DNA of 64,000 bases from Symbiodinium natans (Eukaryota > Sar > Dinophyceae > Suessiales > Symbiodiniaceae), in assembly GCA_905221605.1 (NCBI GenBank), contig CAJNDS010000159.1, positions 84,501 through 148,500 of the forward strand. The letters run 5' to 3'. Shown piece after piece: positions 31,983-44,100 of this stretch. The position numbers and the translations under genes are program-made. Numbering within the stretch: the first letter of the stretch is position 1; every line of letters starts with the position of its first letter. A model generated the notes under the pieces. It was not told the origin of the DNA. It worked only from the letters and a program-made list of their open reading frames with translations, and made no database searches.

Positions 31983-34722
31983 TCACCTGGAATTATCGCT
32001 CTTACCCAGCACTGTCACTGTAGCCCGATAAGGCGTCCGATGCATGAGCATAGTTTGCGACAGTGAGGACTCATGGAGACAGCTTCTGAGACTCACTAAC
32101 TGGGAAAGACCGAACATACTCGGGTCTCGTAGCAACATGCCTTGAGCCCGGAGTATCGCTGCGAGGCTGCTTTGTACGACGCTGCTTGACGTCACCCCGA
32201 AATTTTTACCAACTGCAAGCCCAACATTAAGCCGAGCTTCGCTGTGCGACGGGACTTCTGATGACAAGTCCAAGGCAGTTGTCCTCTGCAGAGACCCAAT
32301 AGGATCCGGAGGCCCCGAGAGGCCAAGAGCATTATCGGCCGATACATCCATGGACGACAGCCAGGCGTGAGCTGCTTCACCCAGTCGGAAATAGTTTCGA
32401 AGAACGCTATCCTGCACGGAAGCAAAGAACTGGCAATTTGTTCGCTGCATTTCGCAGTGGCTTCCGGCGAGTCCTTCTGGGAGTACAGCACGTCAACCTG
32501 CTCTGCTGCCAGCCTGCATACGTACCCCCTGCCTCAAAGATAAACGAACAAAAACAGAACCATAAACTACAAACTTCAGTGGCATGAAACATGCTTACTT
32601 AGTATACAAGTGTGAGAGTGCCTAGCGGAAGCAGCAAAACCAACTATTAAACTACAATTACCCAGCGGGGAACACATGTCGACTTTCCGTGTCCCTGATT
32701 CCCAACAGGCGCACAACAAACGAGGCTCCGCCTTGCCTAGTTTCTATTGGTAAAGCATTGCCATGCCTAGTTGGCCTAGCTTCTGTTGGTAGCATGGCAT
32801 TGCCCGACCCCAATCATCATCGTGCCAGGGGCACAAACAATCAAAATCCTCCTGGCCACATGCAAGAAGCATTTGCCGGTCAAATTCCGCACCAGGCTGC
32901 AAGGAGTCCCGTGCTACTGCGGCACCAAGAAGCGCAAGATACCTCAAAGTCAAGCTCGTTTCAAGTTCAGCCATCCACATCCCACTGTTGCTCCCTGTGA
33001 TGTTCGGCGTCTCCGACAACATCTACTGGACACTACATAGATCGCAAAGTCTATGCTGCAAGGTGTTCGTGTGAGGTGAGGTTGAGTTGCGAAGTGCCAA
33101 AAAAAAGTATGCACAAACACGTCATGCGACGTGTCTCGGCAGCATGTTCCACTATAGCATGTTTCTTGATGAAAGTGCGGCCCAGAAGCCTTTAACTCTG
33201 TTCATAAGACAATTGAGTGCAACTGACAAAGTGTGCGCGCTTGGGAGGTGGCCGTGGACTCGAGATCGCATCTGTGCTGCAAGTGCCGACCCATCAGACA
33301 AACGAACAAAGACAAGCCGACAAGCCGACAAGCCGACAAGCCTCTGAGTCAAAGCCAAGCTGAAGCCAAGCTGCCGAATCTTTGCTTGGCTGTCCCGCAG
33401 CGCGGCCAATACTACCCGGCATCCCAGACTATGAGCCAGAACGACCACAGAGCAGCGCAAGTCCGAGAGGAGCTGCAGCAGCATCCCAAGCCGATGAGCT
33501 GCTTCCGTCGTTTTCGTGCCTGAGAGGGAGGCAGACAGCTTCTACCTGATGCCCAGCCTGCCATGCCTGCCGAAACTTCTGCCACATGCAGCGCAAGTCG
33601 ACTGGGCCGTCGGCGGGCCTTGGTGTATGATTGCTTCCCTTTGTGCGACGGCCAAGCGAAGGCCAGCACCGTGCGGTCGTGCAGGATGTCAAGTTTGCGC
33701 AGTGCCCGGCAGGCTTTCACAACACGGAGGGTGTTATACCGGAACCCATGCCTAGGCTGCAGCAACGACGACAAGCCACAATGCCACAAAGCATTTCCAC
33801 GCCCCGAAGAGGCCAGTACATAACAAACTTGTGAGCGCATCCACGGCGCACGAAAATCACCACTTCCCGCTGCTGCAAAGGTTTCGGAAAGCATGGCAAG
33901 TCATGCTTGGGATCGTTTGGCTCGGGGATCCTCAACTCATAGATCACAGAGCGGCATCATGCGGCATCAGCTGGTGTTGGGCATGGAGAAGCTCCGCTGC
34001 AGCTTAGACTCAGCCAGCAGCGCGTCGCGTATGGCAGAAAGACGTCTCCAAGGGCAGGGCAATTGACGACGGCCGCCGGCCCACAGAGCTGACTTTCCTC
34101 TTCAACGACACTGAGATATACCGCAACACAAACTGACAGAAAGGCAAAGGATGGTGCAACCGGAGAGCAGCCGCGGCTGCCTGAAGAACATCTGGCGACA
34201 CGTGAAGAAAGGATTCGTGCCCTTCTCCTTGGCTCCGACTATTCGAAAACGGTGACCAGATGTGACCAGATCGCCCCCCAAGACCACGCTGCTGGGACAC
34301 GTGCAATCTCAGAATCTCGAAAGTTCAATGACAAGCTGCTCAGGAGTCGTTTGCACGCCTGTCCCTTGTCACAGAAAGGGCGACAGTCTGGCATGTAGAG
34401 GACAAACCTGGCCACGTGCTACCACGTGCTATCAGGCTCAGCATCCGTCAGATTCCTCCGGAGGTGCACGGACCCATGCCGACAGAAAAATGCAGGACGT
34501 GGTACGTGCCTTGCAGCGAATTTCGACATGGACTCCAGCTCGCGACAGCTGGCAATCCACAGCAACTCGTCGAAGACTGGGGGAGGTAAGCTTTGAACCT
34601 GCCAATACATCCCAGGACCCACATGGTTCTTGACTCGTGGAGACTTCTTTTTCGGCTCGCGGCACTTCCTCGGCCTCGGCTGCCAGCTCTGACGACATTG
34701 CGGCAGGAGCTTGTTGGCCCAT
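31983..34722 (-). CDS. Alpha/beta hydrolase, DUF900-like
   Basis: The exon chain matches the DUF900 alpha/beta hydrolase pattern. REVVIFV ends at 33,850 (GC donor). Next, 33,615-33,751 encodes HGFRYNTLRVVKACRALRKL and TVLAFAWPSHKGK, giving the VHGF oxyanion loop and the FAWPS strand. Then 33,386-33,519 encodes MLLQLLSDLRCSVVVLAHSL and GCRVVLAALRD, where the Ser of AHSLG is the expected nucleophile. About 32,850-32,942 encodes YLALLGAAVARDSLQPGAEF. Near 32,465-32,515 lies VDVLYSQK (GA donor), then 32,006-32,411 encodes DSVLRNYFRLGEAAHAWLSS and DNALGLSGPPD. The last exon ends at a GTAAGA donor. A possible N-terminus starts at ATG 34,722 (MGQQAPAAMSSELAAEAEEV), but its link to the core is uncertain. 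The substrate is unknown. Confidence 0.65.
33312..33343. repeat. 8-bp tandem repeat, about 4 copies
   Basis: The unit ACAAGCCG is repeated about four times between hydrolase exons. Confidence 0.85.
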
Positions 34723-34729
34723 TCCGACG

Positions 34730-37700
34730 GAGCACTCCACACCCTTCCTGGCTGGCACTCGGCTTCCGCAACGACAGCAACCAATGGATCGGTCCACACC
34801 GACGCCCGTGCATTCCAGAGAGACTGCGGCGCTTGAAGGCTCAGAAAGTTTTTTTGGTGCAGGTTCAGGGCTTGAGGCTTAGGTGGGGCATGGTGGGGTT
34901 TTGCATGGCTTAGCTTTTTGAGAGGTGGACATGGTGATGGCTCGAGCCATTCTCAGCTGCGGCACGCATCCAGAACACGCGATCAATCAAGAACAGGAAG
35001 CTGCTGGCAAAGCACCGGCACAGCTATAGCTAGCCCGCCAGCATCGCGAAGAAGTGGGAGCTGAAAGTGTGGACTCGCCTTAGCAAACACCAAACGGCCT
35101 TCGAAGAGTCTTGTAAAGTCCTTGCGCTTTCGCTTGTGCTTTCTGCTTTCGCACTCTGAGGGACAGAGCCACCCACCGAGAACTTGAACCTCGATGCAAG
35201 ACTCAGTGAAATCCATATGCCTAACACAAGACAGAAGCAGAAGCACAATAACAGAGGCACGAAAAAAAGGAAACCAATCAAGCGATGCTCTCGTGCACAG
35301 AGCGATGGGCAAGCCGATTCATAAAGAAGTCCAGCAGGGAGTCGTTGATGTGCTGACCATCTTCGAGTCTGACCTCTCAGAGAGAAAGGCGCCCCCTTCG
35401 GCCCCCCCCCCCCGCCCTCCGCCCCTCGAAACTCTATGAACGACCCCACAACTATTGTTCACATCTCGAGGGGCACATGAATGAAATGCTCAATGTTTGC
35501 AATCCGACACAAAAAGAAGCTGCCGCCCGGCCCAATCTGACGTGGAGAGCATCGCTGCGTGGCCTGATGGAAGCTCCGGGAGGCAACATGCAGACCGCAA
35601 GGCATTCAAAAAGGGCAAGAGCCATCGCATTCGGATCTGCGGACCGGCCCTGCCTCAGACAACAGGCACAACAAGTCAAGTCAGCCAACGCAGCAGCTTC
35701 AAAAAACGAAAACGCGAGCGTCATGCTGCCGCTTTGCCCTTTTATCCAACTCTCGAACCCGGCTTGGAGGCCCCCTGGCCTGGACATGCTGGGACAGCCG
35801 CGTTAGTAGACAGGTTGTCAGCCAAAGAAACAGCAGGACAAGTTGAACAACGCAGGCATCTACCCCAGCGACGAAAACGAAACGGACAGAGCAGAGGTCG
35901 CCTACAACCCTTTTACTGTGCTCAAGGCAAAGGCAATTTGCACATGTCCTTACATCCACTACACATCCATGATTGCCTGCACTTAAACTGTCAAGATTCG
36001 GCTGGGTGCTGCCTGCCATATCAACCACACGAAACGCACAAATGAGAAAGTTGGGAGCCCTCCCAACCATACAAGAGTTTCTCATCCAGCCCCGCACTCT
36101 GCAGCTCATCCTTCTGTGGGTGACGACTGCAACTGAATGCCTGTTTTTGCCAGCCCCTTTAAGCAACAGAAGCAACTGAGCACCGAACAACAGTAGACCA
36201 ACTTGCCAGAATACCACGACCTGAAGTCACATCAGGTCAGCTAACCAGTCCAGTCAGGAAGAGAACTGGATGACTAGGCGTGGAACCCTTCTCCAGCTCT
36301 TCCCACAGCACTTGTAGTTCCTCCCATGCAAACAGCCGCTTTCATCCACCAGTAGCACTAGTAAGCTGGCCTTGGTCTGCTGCTCTGCTTCGAATTCTGC
36401 CGCTTGAAAGATCTCTGTGATGCTTGCTGGGCGTGGTCCACTTGTATCCTGGCCATCCAGCAGCGGCTTGGCATCAAAATGACAAGACGACGTCGTGACG
36501 ACATGCCGTGATGCGCCTGACCGATTTCCCGCCGAAGGCTAGCCACGGCTGCACAAGCAGCCTGCAAAGGAACAGCATGGCTCCGACTGTGTCGAACACG
36601 GAGAGCTTTGCACTGTGCGACAACGATATTTCCTGAAACGCAAGTACGGCAGCGGCTACAGACAAGACTTCCTGCGCTCGAGTTTTTACAGACCCATTGC
36701 CTGGCTGCAAGCCGTGCGCACCCGACACCGGGCCTAGTCCGCACAGTCGCATCTTGGACAAGATGCGAGCGACTAGTAGGACAAAACAACGGCTGCAAGT
36801 GCCTCCATCAAGGCCAAGCGATTGGCCTGCTCCACCAAAGCCTGCGCAGCACCCAGCAAGGCATAACTCACTCAGAATTCACCAGCCTCCTTTGAACCTA
36901 AACAAAGGTTCCTTGCTGATGCACCTGGCGACCGCCTTCAATCTTTGAGCACTGGAAGCTGAAGCAATGCGCACGGAATAAGAGGGAGACCGTCACCACC
37001 CTTGCCCAACTCAAAGCTGCAAAAACGGTTCCAAAACTCTCCCACTAAACCACTTGCATCTTGCCTTCCTCGAATCCCTGCCATTCCCTGCCTCCTCGGC
37101 GCAGACTCTACATGCCGCAGCGGCCGCTACGGCAGCTGCGCATGTCACCGGCCTTACCGTCGGTGGGGTAGCAAGTGGCTCTGCGCATTTGTTGGCACAT
37201 TTTGCTGAAAGATCCGACTTCCGACTCTTTCTTGCCCTAGTTCTGAACAGCGAGCGGGGGGATGACGTTGTCACGGCCACGTACCTGTGGAATCCGAGCT
37301 GGCCTGTCGATGCCTGTCGCCCCTGGGCTTGGTAACCGGCCTGCTCCTCAAGGAGGCCAAGTTTTTTTTCGGGATGATGACAGAACGAGAGAAGCAGCAT
37401 CTGCAAATCAGTGTTTCGGTGCTGTGTCTGTGTTCTTGTGGTTGGCCCGTTTGTCTTTGCCAGGTTTGTTGTGACCCTGGTCGCTGACCTCCCGTTCTTC
37501 ATGTGCATTGTGCCTCTTGTCAGAAAATTCAGCTTCTGAAAACTCGGGGAGGCATCCCTCGCCCCCCCCCCCCCGGAGGGAGAACAAAAAAAGACGAAGC
37601 AACAGATCGCTGCACGTGGCAAAGGTGGCATGCCAAAACATGCCAAAACCCTCACAACCAGCCCGAGAGGCTGGCATTTCCGCGAGCTTTGTGATTCATG

Positions 37701-37740
37701 TTTCCAATGCGAGCAAGTGATGCAACAGGATTTCAACTTC
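34730..37740. other. No gene resolved; poly-C runs
   Basis: Most frames look random. A minus-strand segment at about 36,788-36,840 (ALVEQANRLALMEALAA) is a plausible short exon between an AG and a GT and may belong to the helical gene at 37.7-38.5 kb. Poly-C runs lie near 35,405-35,415 and 37,562-37,574. Confidence 0.35.
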
Positions 37741-38490
37741 TGCACTGAGAAATCTCAGGATCCACGAAGCGCTGAAGCCTAAACCCATACCCTGCAAGCA
37801 TCAGCAAGCCCACCCAGCAGCAAAGCATGCTTTCGGATGAGGACTGCACGACGCCACTGACAACTGCTCCGGCGTGTCGGGTCTGTTGACAGCTTCCTCC
37901 GGCAACGCCTTGAGAGCAAAGTGACAGACAGGCCTTTTGACACTGTCCAGTGCGGGTCACTGCTACTGCTACTGGTATTGAGATGCTGACCAGTGAGCAG
38001 CACCTTTGAACACCGTCAACCAGCAGTGTTCCAATTGCCGTACTGCCGCTGGCCCGGGCATAATCCAAAAGGTGAGAGATGGTGATCAACAGCTGCTTGG
38101 AAGGCACGTGTTCCAGCTGCGCTACCGTGTCTTGACCATGGCTGACGTCCAACTGCTTCACTTGGTCCAGCATGGCGCGGACCAAAAGTGAAACCTTGAC
38201 AAAATCAGATGCGGAGTCGCCCACGGAGCGTTGGCCTTCCAGCTGTATGGCTACACCCAACTCGAGGAAAGCAGCGGCAGCCATCAACTTGCTGGCAATA
38301 GGTTTAGAGTGGTCGCCCCCGCCGGAAGACAATGACTCGGCAAGCCAGGCCAAGGGATGTGCGAGCGAGCTGCTGACACTGACACTGAGCGTGCTCAAGT
38401 AGTGCAACTGTTGCGCGAATGTCTGCCACATTCGCCCTGCTAGCATGCTTTGCGCGGTGCTGAACTCCCGCCTGTCTGTCACCTTAGTCA
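37741..38490 (-). CDS. Hypothetical helical protein exon
   Basis: The minus strand is open for about 250 codons. The part from an AG acceptor at about 38,487 to about 38,030 is convincingly protein-like and helical: VTDRREFSTAQSMLAGRMWQ, LMAAAAFLELGVAIQLE, SLLVRAMLDQVKQLDVSHGQ. The remainder towards 37,741 is less convincing. I do not recognise a family. Confidence 0.45.
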
Positions 38491-39160
38491 ACACTCATCA
38501 TCAACATCCCGGCCAAAGGCATCACGCAACATCAAATCAAGATTCATGGAAGTTCAGATAACCCCGGCCTGGCACACGTCTTGCAAGCTTTGGCCGGCAT
38601 ATTTCTCGGACTCATCCTGCAAGAAATCATGTGGGCCGGGTCGTGGCTTTCGTGCTGCGTTCCAGAATGACATATCAGATTAGCATCACACAAGCAGAGA
38701 GGTCCTGCCGACTCTTCGGATGCTCAGGATGTCTCTGCAGTTCATTCCCTGCACATGGTCTGTGAACTTGGTCGGCCTCGTCGGGCATGGAGCTGCCCAT
38801 TCTGCCCCTCAGGGTGCCATGCCACGCACCCCCCAGTACTGTCGAAGCAGCTAACGGTGGAAGGTGTAGGGAGGCGACTTGTTACCATACGTATTGGGAT
38901 AGATTGCGGAGACTCAGCACGCTGGCTCGCTAGCACCTGTTCCCGTCGCATTACTTACAGCTATGAAGCAACAACCCTCCGCTCAGAACGTACTGAAGCA
39001 GCACAACCGGGAAATACAACCTGACAAGCAGCGAATTGAATAGCAACGGGACATGCCCTTAAAGCACAGTATGTGTTCTCATGTGCGTTGCGATCTCTTC
39101 ACGCCGTGAACTCCCAACACTAAAACTAATCGCTAATCTTGACATCATGCGCGCCAGACA

Positions 39161-39700
39161 TCAACGGACAACGACCAGTACTTCTAAGACATGAGGGACT
39201 GCCCACCTGCTGGGACAGTCAGGGTCATCTGCTGTTGGCTCCTCCTTCTGAATGTCCACGTCCCTCTCAGCGCTGCCCAGGCTTCGTCTGCTCTGGCCAC
39301 CACTCGCTTCACTTGCAGCATGGTCGGCAGACTCTTCACTTGCAGCACGGTCGGCAGACTCTGACTTGGGCTTCTTGGAAGTGATCTTCTCTGCCAAAAC
39401 CGGAACCGTATCGAAGGAAGCGCGTGGCTTTGCTCTGCATTTTGATACGCTTGGCGATGCACATGAGGAACCCATGGAACCCAGTCCCGATTTCTCTTCC
39501 AAGGCAACATCACCGCGACTGTCAGGAGATGCCACGAGCCGAAGCCTCCTTTTTCGTGGCTTGCGGCCCTCCTCGTGGCAGGAAACTTTTGGCTGCAAGT
39601 TGCTGCAAGCAAACACACGCCGCACCAGGATTCGCAGCCTTCGCGGCATCCTCTCTGGTGCTGCGTTGAGCCACCTGTCTCCGTGACAGTAGCAAACAAA
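39161..39700 (-). CDS. Possible low-complexity Ala/Ser/Glu-rich exon
   Basis: A minus-strand frame carries a charged, disordered segment with a short internal repeat (ESADRAASEESADHAASEA). A second minus frame overlaps it at 39,530-39,700 and is also open, so the true frame is unclear on the right side. The function is unknown. Confidence 0.3.
   Translation of the reverse strand, partial: FVCYCHGDRWLNAAPERMPRRLRILVRRVFACSNLQPKVSCHEEGRKPRKRRLRLVASPDSRGDVALEEKSGLGSMGSSCASPSVSKCRAKPRASFDTVPVLAEKITSKKPKSESADRAASEESADHAASEASGGQSRRSLGSAERDVDIQKEEPTADDPDCPSRWAVPHVLEVLVVVR
39307..39360. repeat. 27-bp tandem duplication
   Basis: Two copies of CTTCACTTGCAGC(A/T)... differ at one base. The length is a multiple of three, so the minus-strand frame is kept and gives the duplicated SAD(R/H)AASE peptide. 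Confidence 0.85.
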
Positions 39701-40886
39701 AGAAGGGCTTGGCATCACGGAACCATCCCAAAGTCTCGAGAATCCGAGGGGCGCGATCTGCGGCTGGAGGCCTCAACTCAAGCCAACTCAAACTTGCAGG
39801 CTTCCCCATGCTCTGCCCTCCCCAGCCCCAATTCACGAAGCCCACTGGGCACCGCAAGTAGGCTGCTGACTTCAGCTGCCCTCGCCTTCGGGCCTTTCCT
39901 AAGCGTGGTCAACATGCGACGTCGCAAGAAGGTAGAAAGCAAGCACATGGACAAGGCTTACAGGGCGCTCTAAGGCTGAAGCAATGCATGGCAACGCTGA
40001 AGCAGAAAACGTTACGCTTCGACAAGCTTCGTGCTTCACTGTCGGTCTTTGCGGCCTGCATGGACTCCGTGAAGGCTTGCATCATATCTTGGAGCTCCAT
40101 GGCAGCTGCCTGAGCTTGGAGGCCATACTGCTCTGCACGTGATATCAGCTACACTACAAGGTGCCATCAAACGTGCCTTTTCAGCTTTGGAACATCGCTG
40201 GCGGGGTTCAGCGAGCGGTTGGTAGCAAATCGGGTTACATGTGCCATTGATGAACAATAAGAGCTTGAAGAAAACTACCGCGGAATCTGGCTCAGTCGTG
40301 GGCCCATGGACCCCCTGTCGAGACCGCTGTAGTTTGCTTTCGCCCCGCCAAAGCGCCCCACAAAACCCTCACGATCAAGGCCCATCCAACACTCGAGCCC
40401 TGACACTCTAAAGTAAGTCGAGGTGCAATGTCCGATGGAAGCCTTCGGAATTTGCCTGGCCTTGCGACTCCCACTACAGGTAAACACTGCCCTGCTGACT
40501 AAAATCTGGTCAAAACTTTGAGCCTGAAGCGCGGACATGTGTGCTGCACCACCCAACATCTACAGGCATGTGCACAGCTGATTAGTTCCCTCAGTGCTCG
40601 TGTAAGGCTTCTCTTTTCCTCATGGTCGGGCTGTCCATGTGCTGTGGATTCTTGTGGAGGCTGTGTCGTCAGTCAACACGCTGTCCAAGCCCGCGAGCCG
40701 AGCGCTTAACCTTCGCCTGGGGAGCTCGAGTCCGGAGCGAGATGCGGCAAGCCATCGGGTCGAAAGACATCGATTGTTCAGCCTTGCAAGCTCCAACAAA
40801 GACATGGAGAAAGCTCTCGGAAGCATCACCGGACAGAACAAGCACAAGTAGTCCCATGCAGTCACATGCACAAACCCGGCCAAGAG

Positions 40887-43800
40887 TCCGTATGTTGCAG
40901 CTTTCGCCGATGTAAGATCACGGTACACCTGGGCACAGCGCAACAGAAATGATGGCAGCGCATGGGCGCGTATTGCGGTCTTGCACTGACTACGCTAAGG
41001 CACAGATAGTTTGCCACCGGCTACTGACCAGAACTCAGTGGCCACTTGCGAGAGAAAGTACTGGTCGTGGCTTACCTTGGATGCTTTGCGGCCGTTGCCT
41101 GACTCAGCTACTGTAGTCAACCACATGCCGGGCACGCTATGAAGCCAAGGCACCATCACCACGGCACCATGAAACTCTTTGATGGCATCGATGAGCGCAT
41201 CGATGGTCTCCATGTCCAGGTGATTTGTGGGCTCATCCAAGTAGATGAGATGCGGCCTAAGTCGGGGTGCGGGCCCTCTAGTGAAAGTTCTTCATGAGCA
41301 TCAAACTCGGTGGCAGAAGCCCCGAAGCAAAACCAAATTTGAGCCACGTACCGCATGAACGAAGTCTCGTCAGAAACCCACGACCAAGTTTGTTGCAAAC
41401 AGGCATCAAGTCGTTTCTATTCAATATTGCCATGACTCGAATTTTTACTTGCTTCATGGCGGGTGGCATTTACATGACAAAAGGCATCTGCAGCCGAAGA
41501 TCTGGCGATATGTAACAATGGCCAGAGCCACGCGGCTCTTCTGTCCGCCAGAAAGCGTCTTGATTCTTCTAAGGGCCATGTCACCTCAGCTTGACTTGTA
41601 GCAGCAAGATGCCAAGTGCTGCTACGCAAGATTGCAGTGGCAAGGTCTAGGTGGCTGACCACTGATGCCAAAGCGTCCCAGGACACTTCGAGCCTGCATA
41701 CATCGGCTGTGAGCTGGCCATGGTGAGCTGTGCCAATGCCATGCTTGGACCCGTTTCGAGGGCACAATGGCCCACTGTTTAACGTCATGTAACTCCGATG
41801 TAGTGACAAAAGTAGTGCTAACGTAGCGCCTCCTGGTCCGTAATGCCCGGGAAACTTGCTTGGACGCAGTCAACACAGTTCGCGTCAAGGTCCAGTGAGT
41901 CCACGTGATGTTGAGCAAAGGTACCTGCACCCATATGCTAGTGGGCTCAGTGCTCCATGTCTGTTCGCCCACCTAGGATCGGCGCACCTATCCTGGCATT
42001 TCGGTTGATGTCGATCTGCCCCGCTGTTGGAATCAGCTTCTTTTGCATCACTTTGAGCAAGGTGCTTTTGCCAGCCTTGGGTTGAGTGCTCGGCTGCGGA
42101 CGCGATTGCCAACAGGTCGTTAGGTCTTGTTGTCTGTGCAATGATTGCGGTGTCCATGATACTCATGCCACGAGTTCCTAATAATAGCCTCAGGCCCTAC
42201 CGAAGCCAGGTCCTCTCTTGCAATTCCAAGGCTCGCCATTGGCTCCCAAAATTCCGATGCGTCCAGAAATATCCAGGTTGGCAGTGGCATTCTCGAAAAG
42301 TGGGGCCTTTCCCGCGTAGGCGAAGCTCATGTTGTCAAACTGAATGAGCTGATTCTTTGGCAGCTGGCCGGGTTCAGGGAACCGGATAGAAAGAGATGCG
42401 GCATCATTGAAGGTGATTGCTGGGTCTTCGATCTTCTCCATTTTGTCTAACATCTTTTGCTTGCTGGCCTGGTGAGCCAACTGCGCGCACGCTGGCTTCT
42501 CACCAAAACGCCCCTGCTACGCAACACAACCATATTGAAGCTTCAAGTGCTCACAGAACGACTTGCCTTCTGTGCCACAATCTTGGGACGCTCGTCATGC
42601 TTGTTGATGAATTCCAGAATGTGAGAAATCTCCTTCTGCTGTGCATCATATGCCCGCTGCTGAGCCAGGCGAGTTTCCTTGACCGTCTGCACATATGCAT
42701 CGTAGTCGCCCTGAGAACAAGCAACACTTCTCAGGAAGCAAGTCTAGGTCTATGTCGCCTAGTTGACCGACGGTACAAGCTTTGGATGCTTGGCCTTGTA
42801 GTACGCCAGCCTTTTGCCATTTAGCAAGATGATGTCCGAGCACACGGTGTTCAAGAAGCCACGGTCATGGGAGACGATCAGACAAGTGTTCTTGCATGAG
42901 AGCAAATAGTCCTGCAAGTAGATAACCTGCCGGCAGCAAAATTGGAACAACGGAAATCCAATCTAAATACAAGACACCCGCGAAATTCACTGTGAAACAC
43001 TGTATGCAACAGCAACATAACTGGACGCCATGAAAACCAGCTCAAGCAGCAGCGGGAAAGTCCAGATGGTTGGTCGGTTCGTCCAGGAGAAGCAGTTCAG
43101 GCTGTGCAAAAAGCGCAGACGCCAATGAAACGCGCATCCGCCATCCACCGGACAATGCAGATGTTGGTGTGTCCAGCAGCTCATCTGTGAACTGAAGTCC
43201 TGACCAGCGCACAGGCGCGCAGGCATGCAGGCGCACGTCCATGTCAAAGCGCATGCCAACACAATCAGAAACTGATCTCAAAATACACACAGCAAGACTG
43301 CGGCTCACTCCAGGAAGCCTCGCAAGATTTTTGCAGCGCGTGGCTCAGCATCGTCGGAGCCAATCTCCTGCAGCCTATCTGCAATCTGCTTCAGACGTTC
43401 CGAGTCTGCCGGATCCTTGGCATCTTTTTCTTGGAGAAGTTTCTGCTCCTGCAGCAAAAGCCTCCTCTCTACGTCACTGTGAAGGACCCATTCCACAGGC
43501 TTTCGGTCATCTCCAACCACCTCCTGCTCCACCATCAACACCTTGAGATTCTTTGGGAACTTGTCGAACTTGTAGTATGCAATCTCTCGCAGCAGTGTGC
43601 TCTTCCCGGCTCCGTTGCGCCCGATCAAGCCATAACGCCGGCCCTGGTTCAGGGTGAGGTCCGTGCCGAGAAGAAGTTCAGACCCATCCAGCGACCGAAG
43701 GTCAATGCTGTTCAGCTTGATGTCAGCCTTTGGCGCTCCCAGCTTTTGTCGGGCTTGTAGATATACTTGGAGCGCGTTCTCTGCTTCAGAGGGCCCCGAA

Positions 43801-43906
43801 GCTGCCTTTTCCTCCTTGACTCGTGCAGCTTCCATCTTTTGCTTCGCCTTCTCGGCTTTTGCAGCAGCGTTCTTAGCTGCAAGGCTTTTCAGGGCGCCGT
43901 CCTTGC
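40887..43906 (-). CDS. GCN20/ABCF3-like module: two ABC-F ATPase cassettes
   Basis: ABC-F proteins are soluble twin ATPases acting on ribosomes. Exons that keep family spacing and phase are: 43,319-43,906; 43,051-43,199; 42,795-42,926; 42,567-42,710; 42,235-42,480; 41,988-42,075; 41,830-41,924; 41,660-41,693; 41,503-41,584; 41,154-41,256; 41,004-41,075; and perhaps 40,887-40,928. First cassette: [46 protein letters not shown]. Linker: [18 protein letters not shown]. Second cassette: GANG/AGKST split by a GA-AG intron, [33 protein letters not shown]. All Walker A, signature, Walker B Glu and H-loop residues are present. Donors are GC (5), GT (3-4) and GA (2). The first exon is open upstream of its first Met (43,835) back to an AG at 43,907, in phase with the upstream eEF3-like exon. 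The C-terminus may have one more exon. Confidence 0.85.
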
Positions 43907-44100
43907 CTGCAAACCACAGCTTTGGTCATTTTACGTTGAATGCGACATGACCACAAGTAGGCAACAGGCGGCATGACACTGCTCTTCTGCACTTCCCTTG
44001 CGATAGCGTGGGCGAGTACTACTCCTGCACCCTCTAACTTGTGATGCCCTGCAATGAGCAACAGAAGGTCTAGTCGTGATTCGCAGTTGATGCAGGCCAC

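Noticed and set aside
37011-37745. Minus-strand open frame of 244 codons
   Set aside because: Composition is that of a chance frame, with many Cys, Arg and Thr and homopolymer-encoded Gly; no motif.
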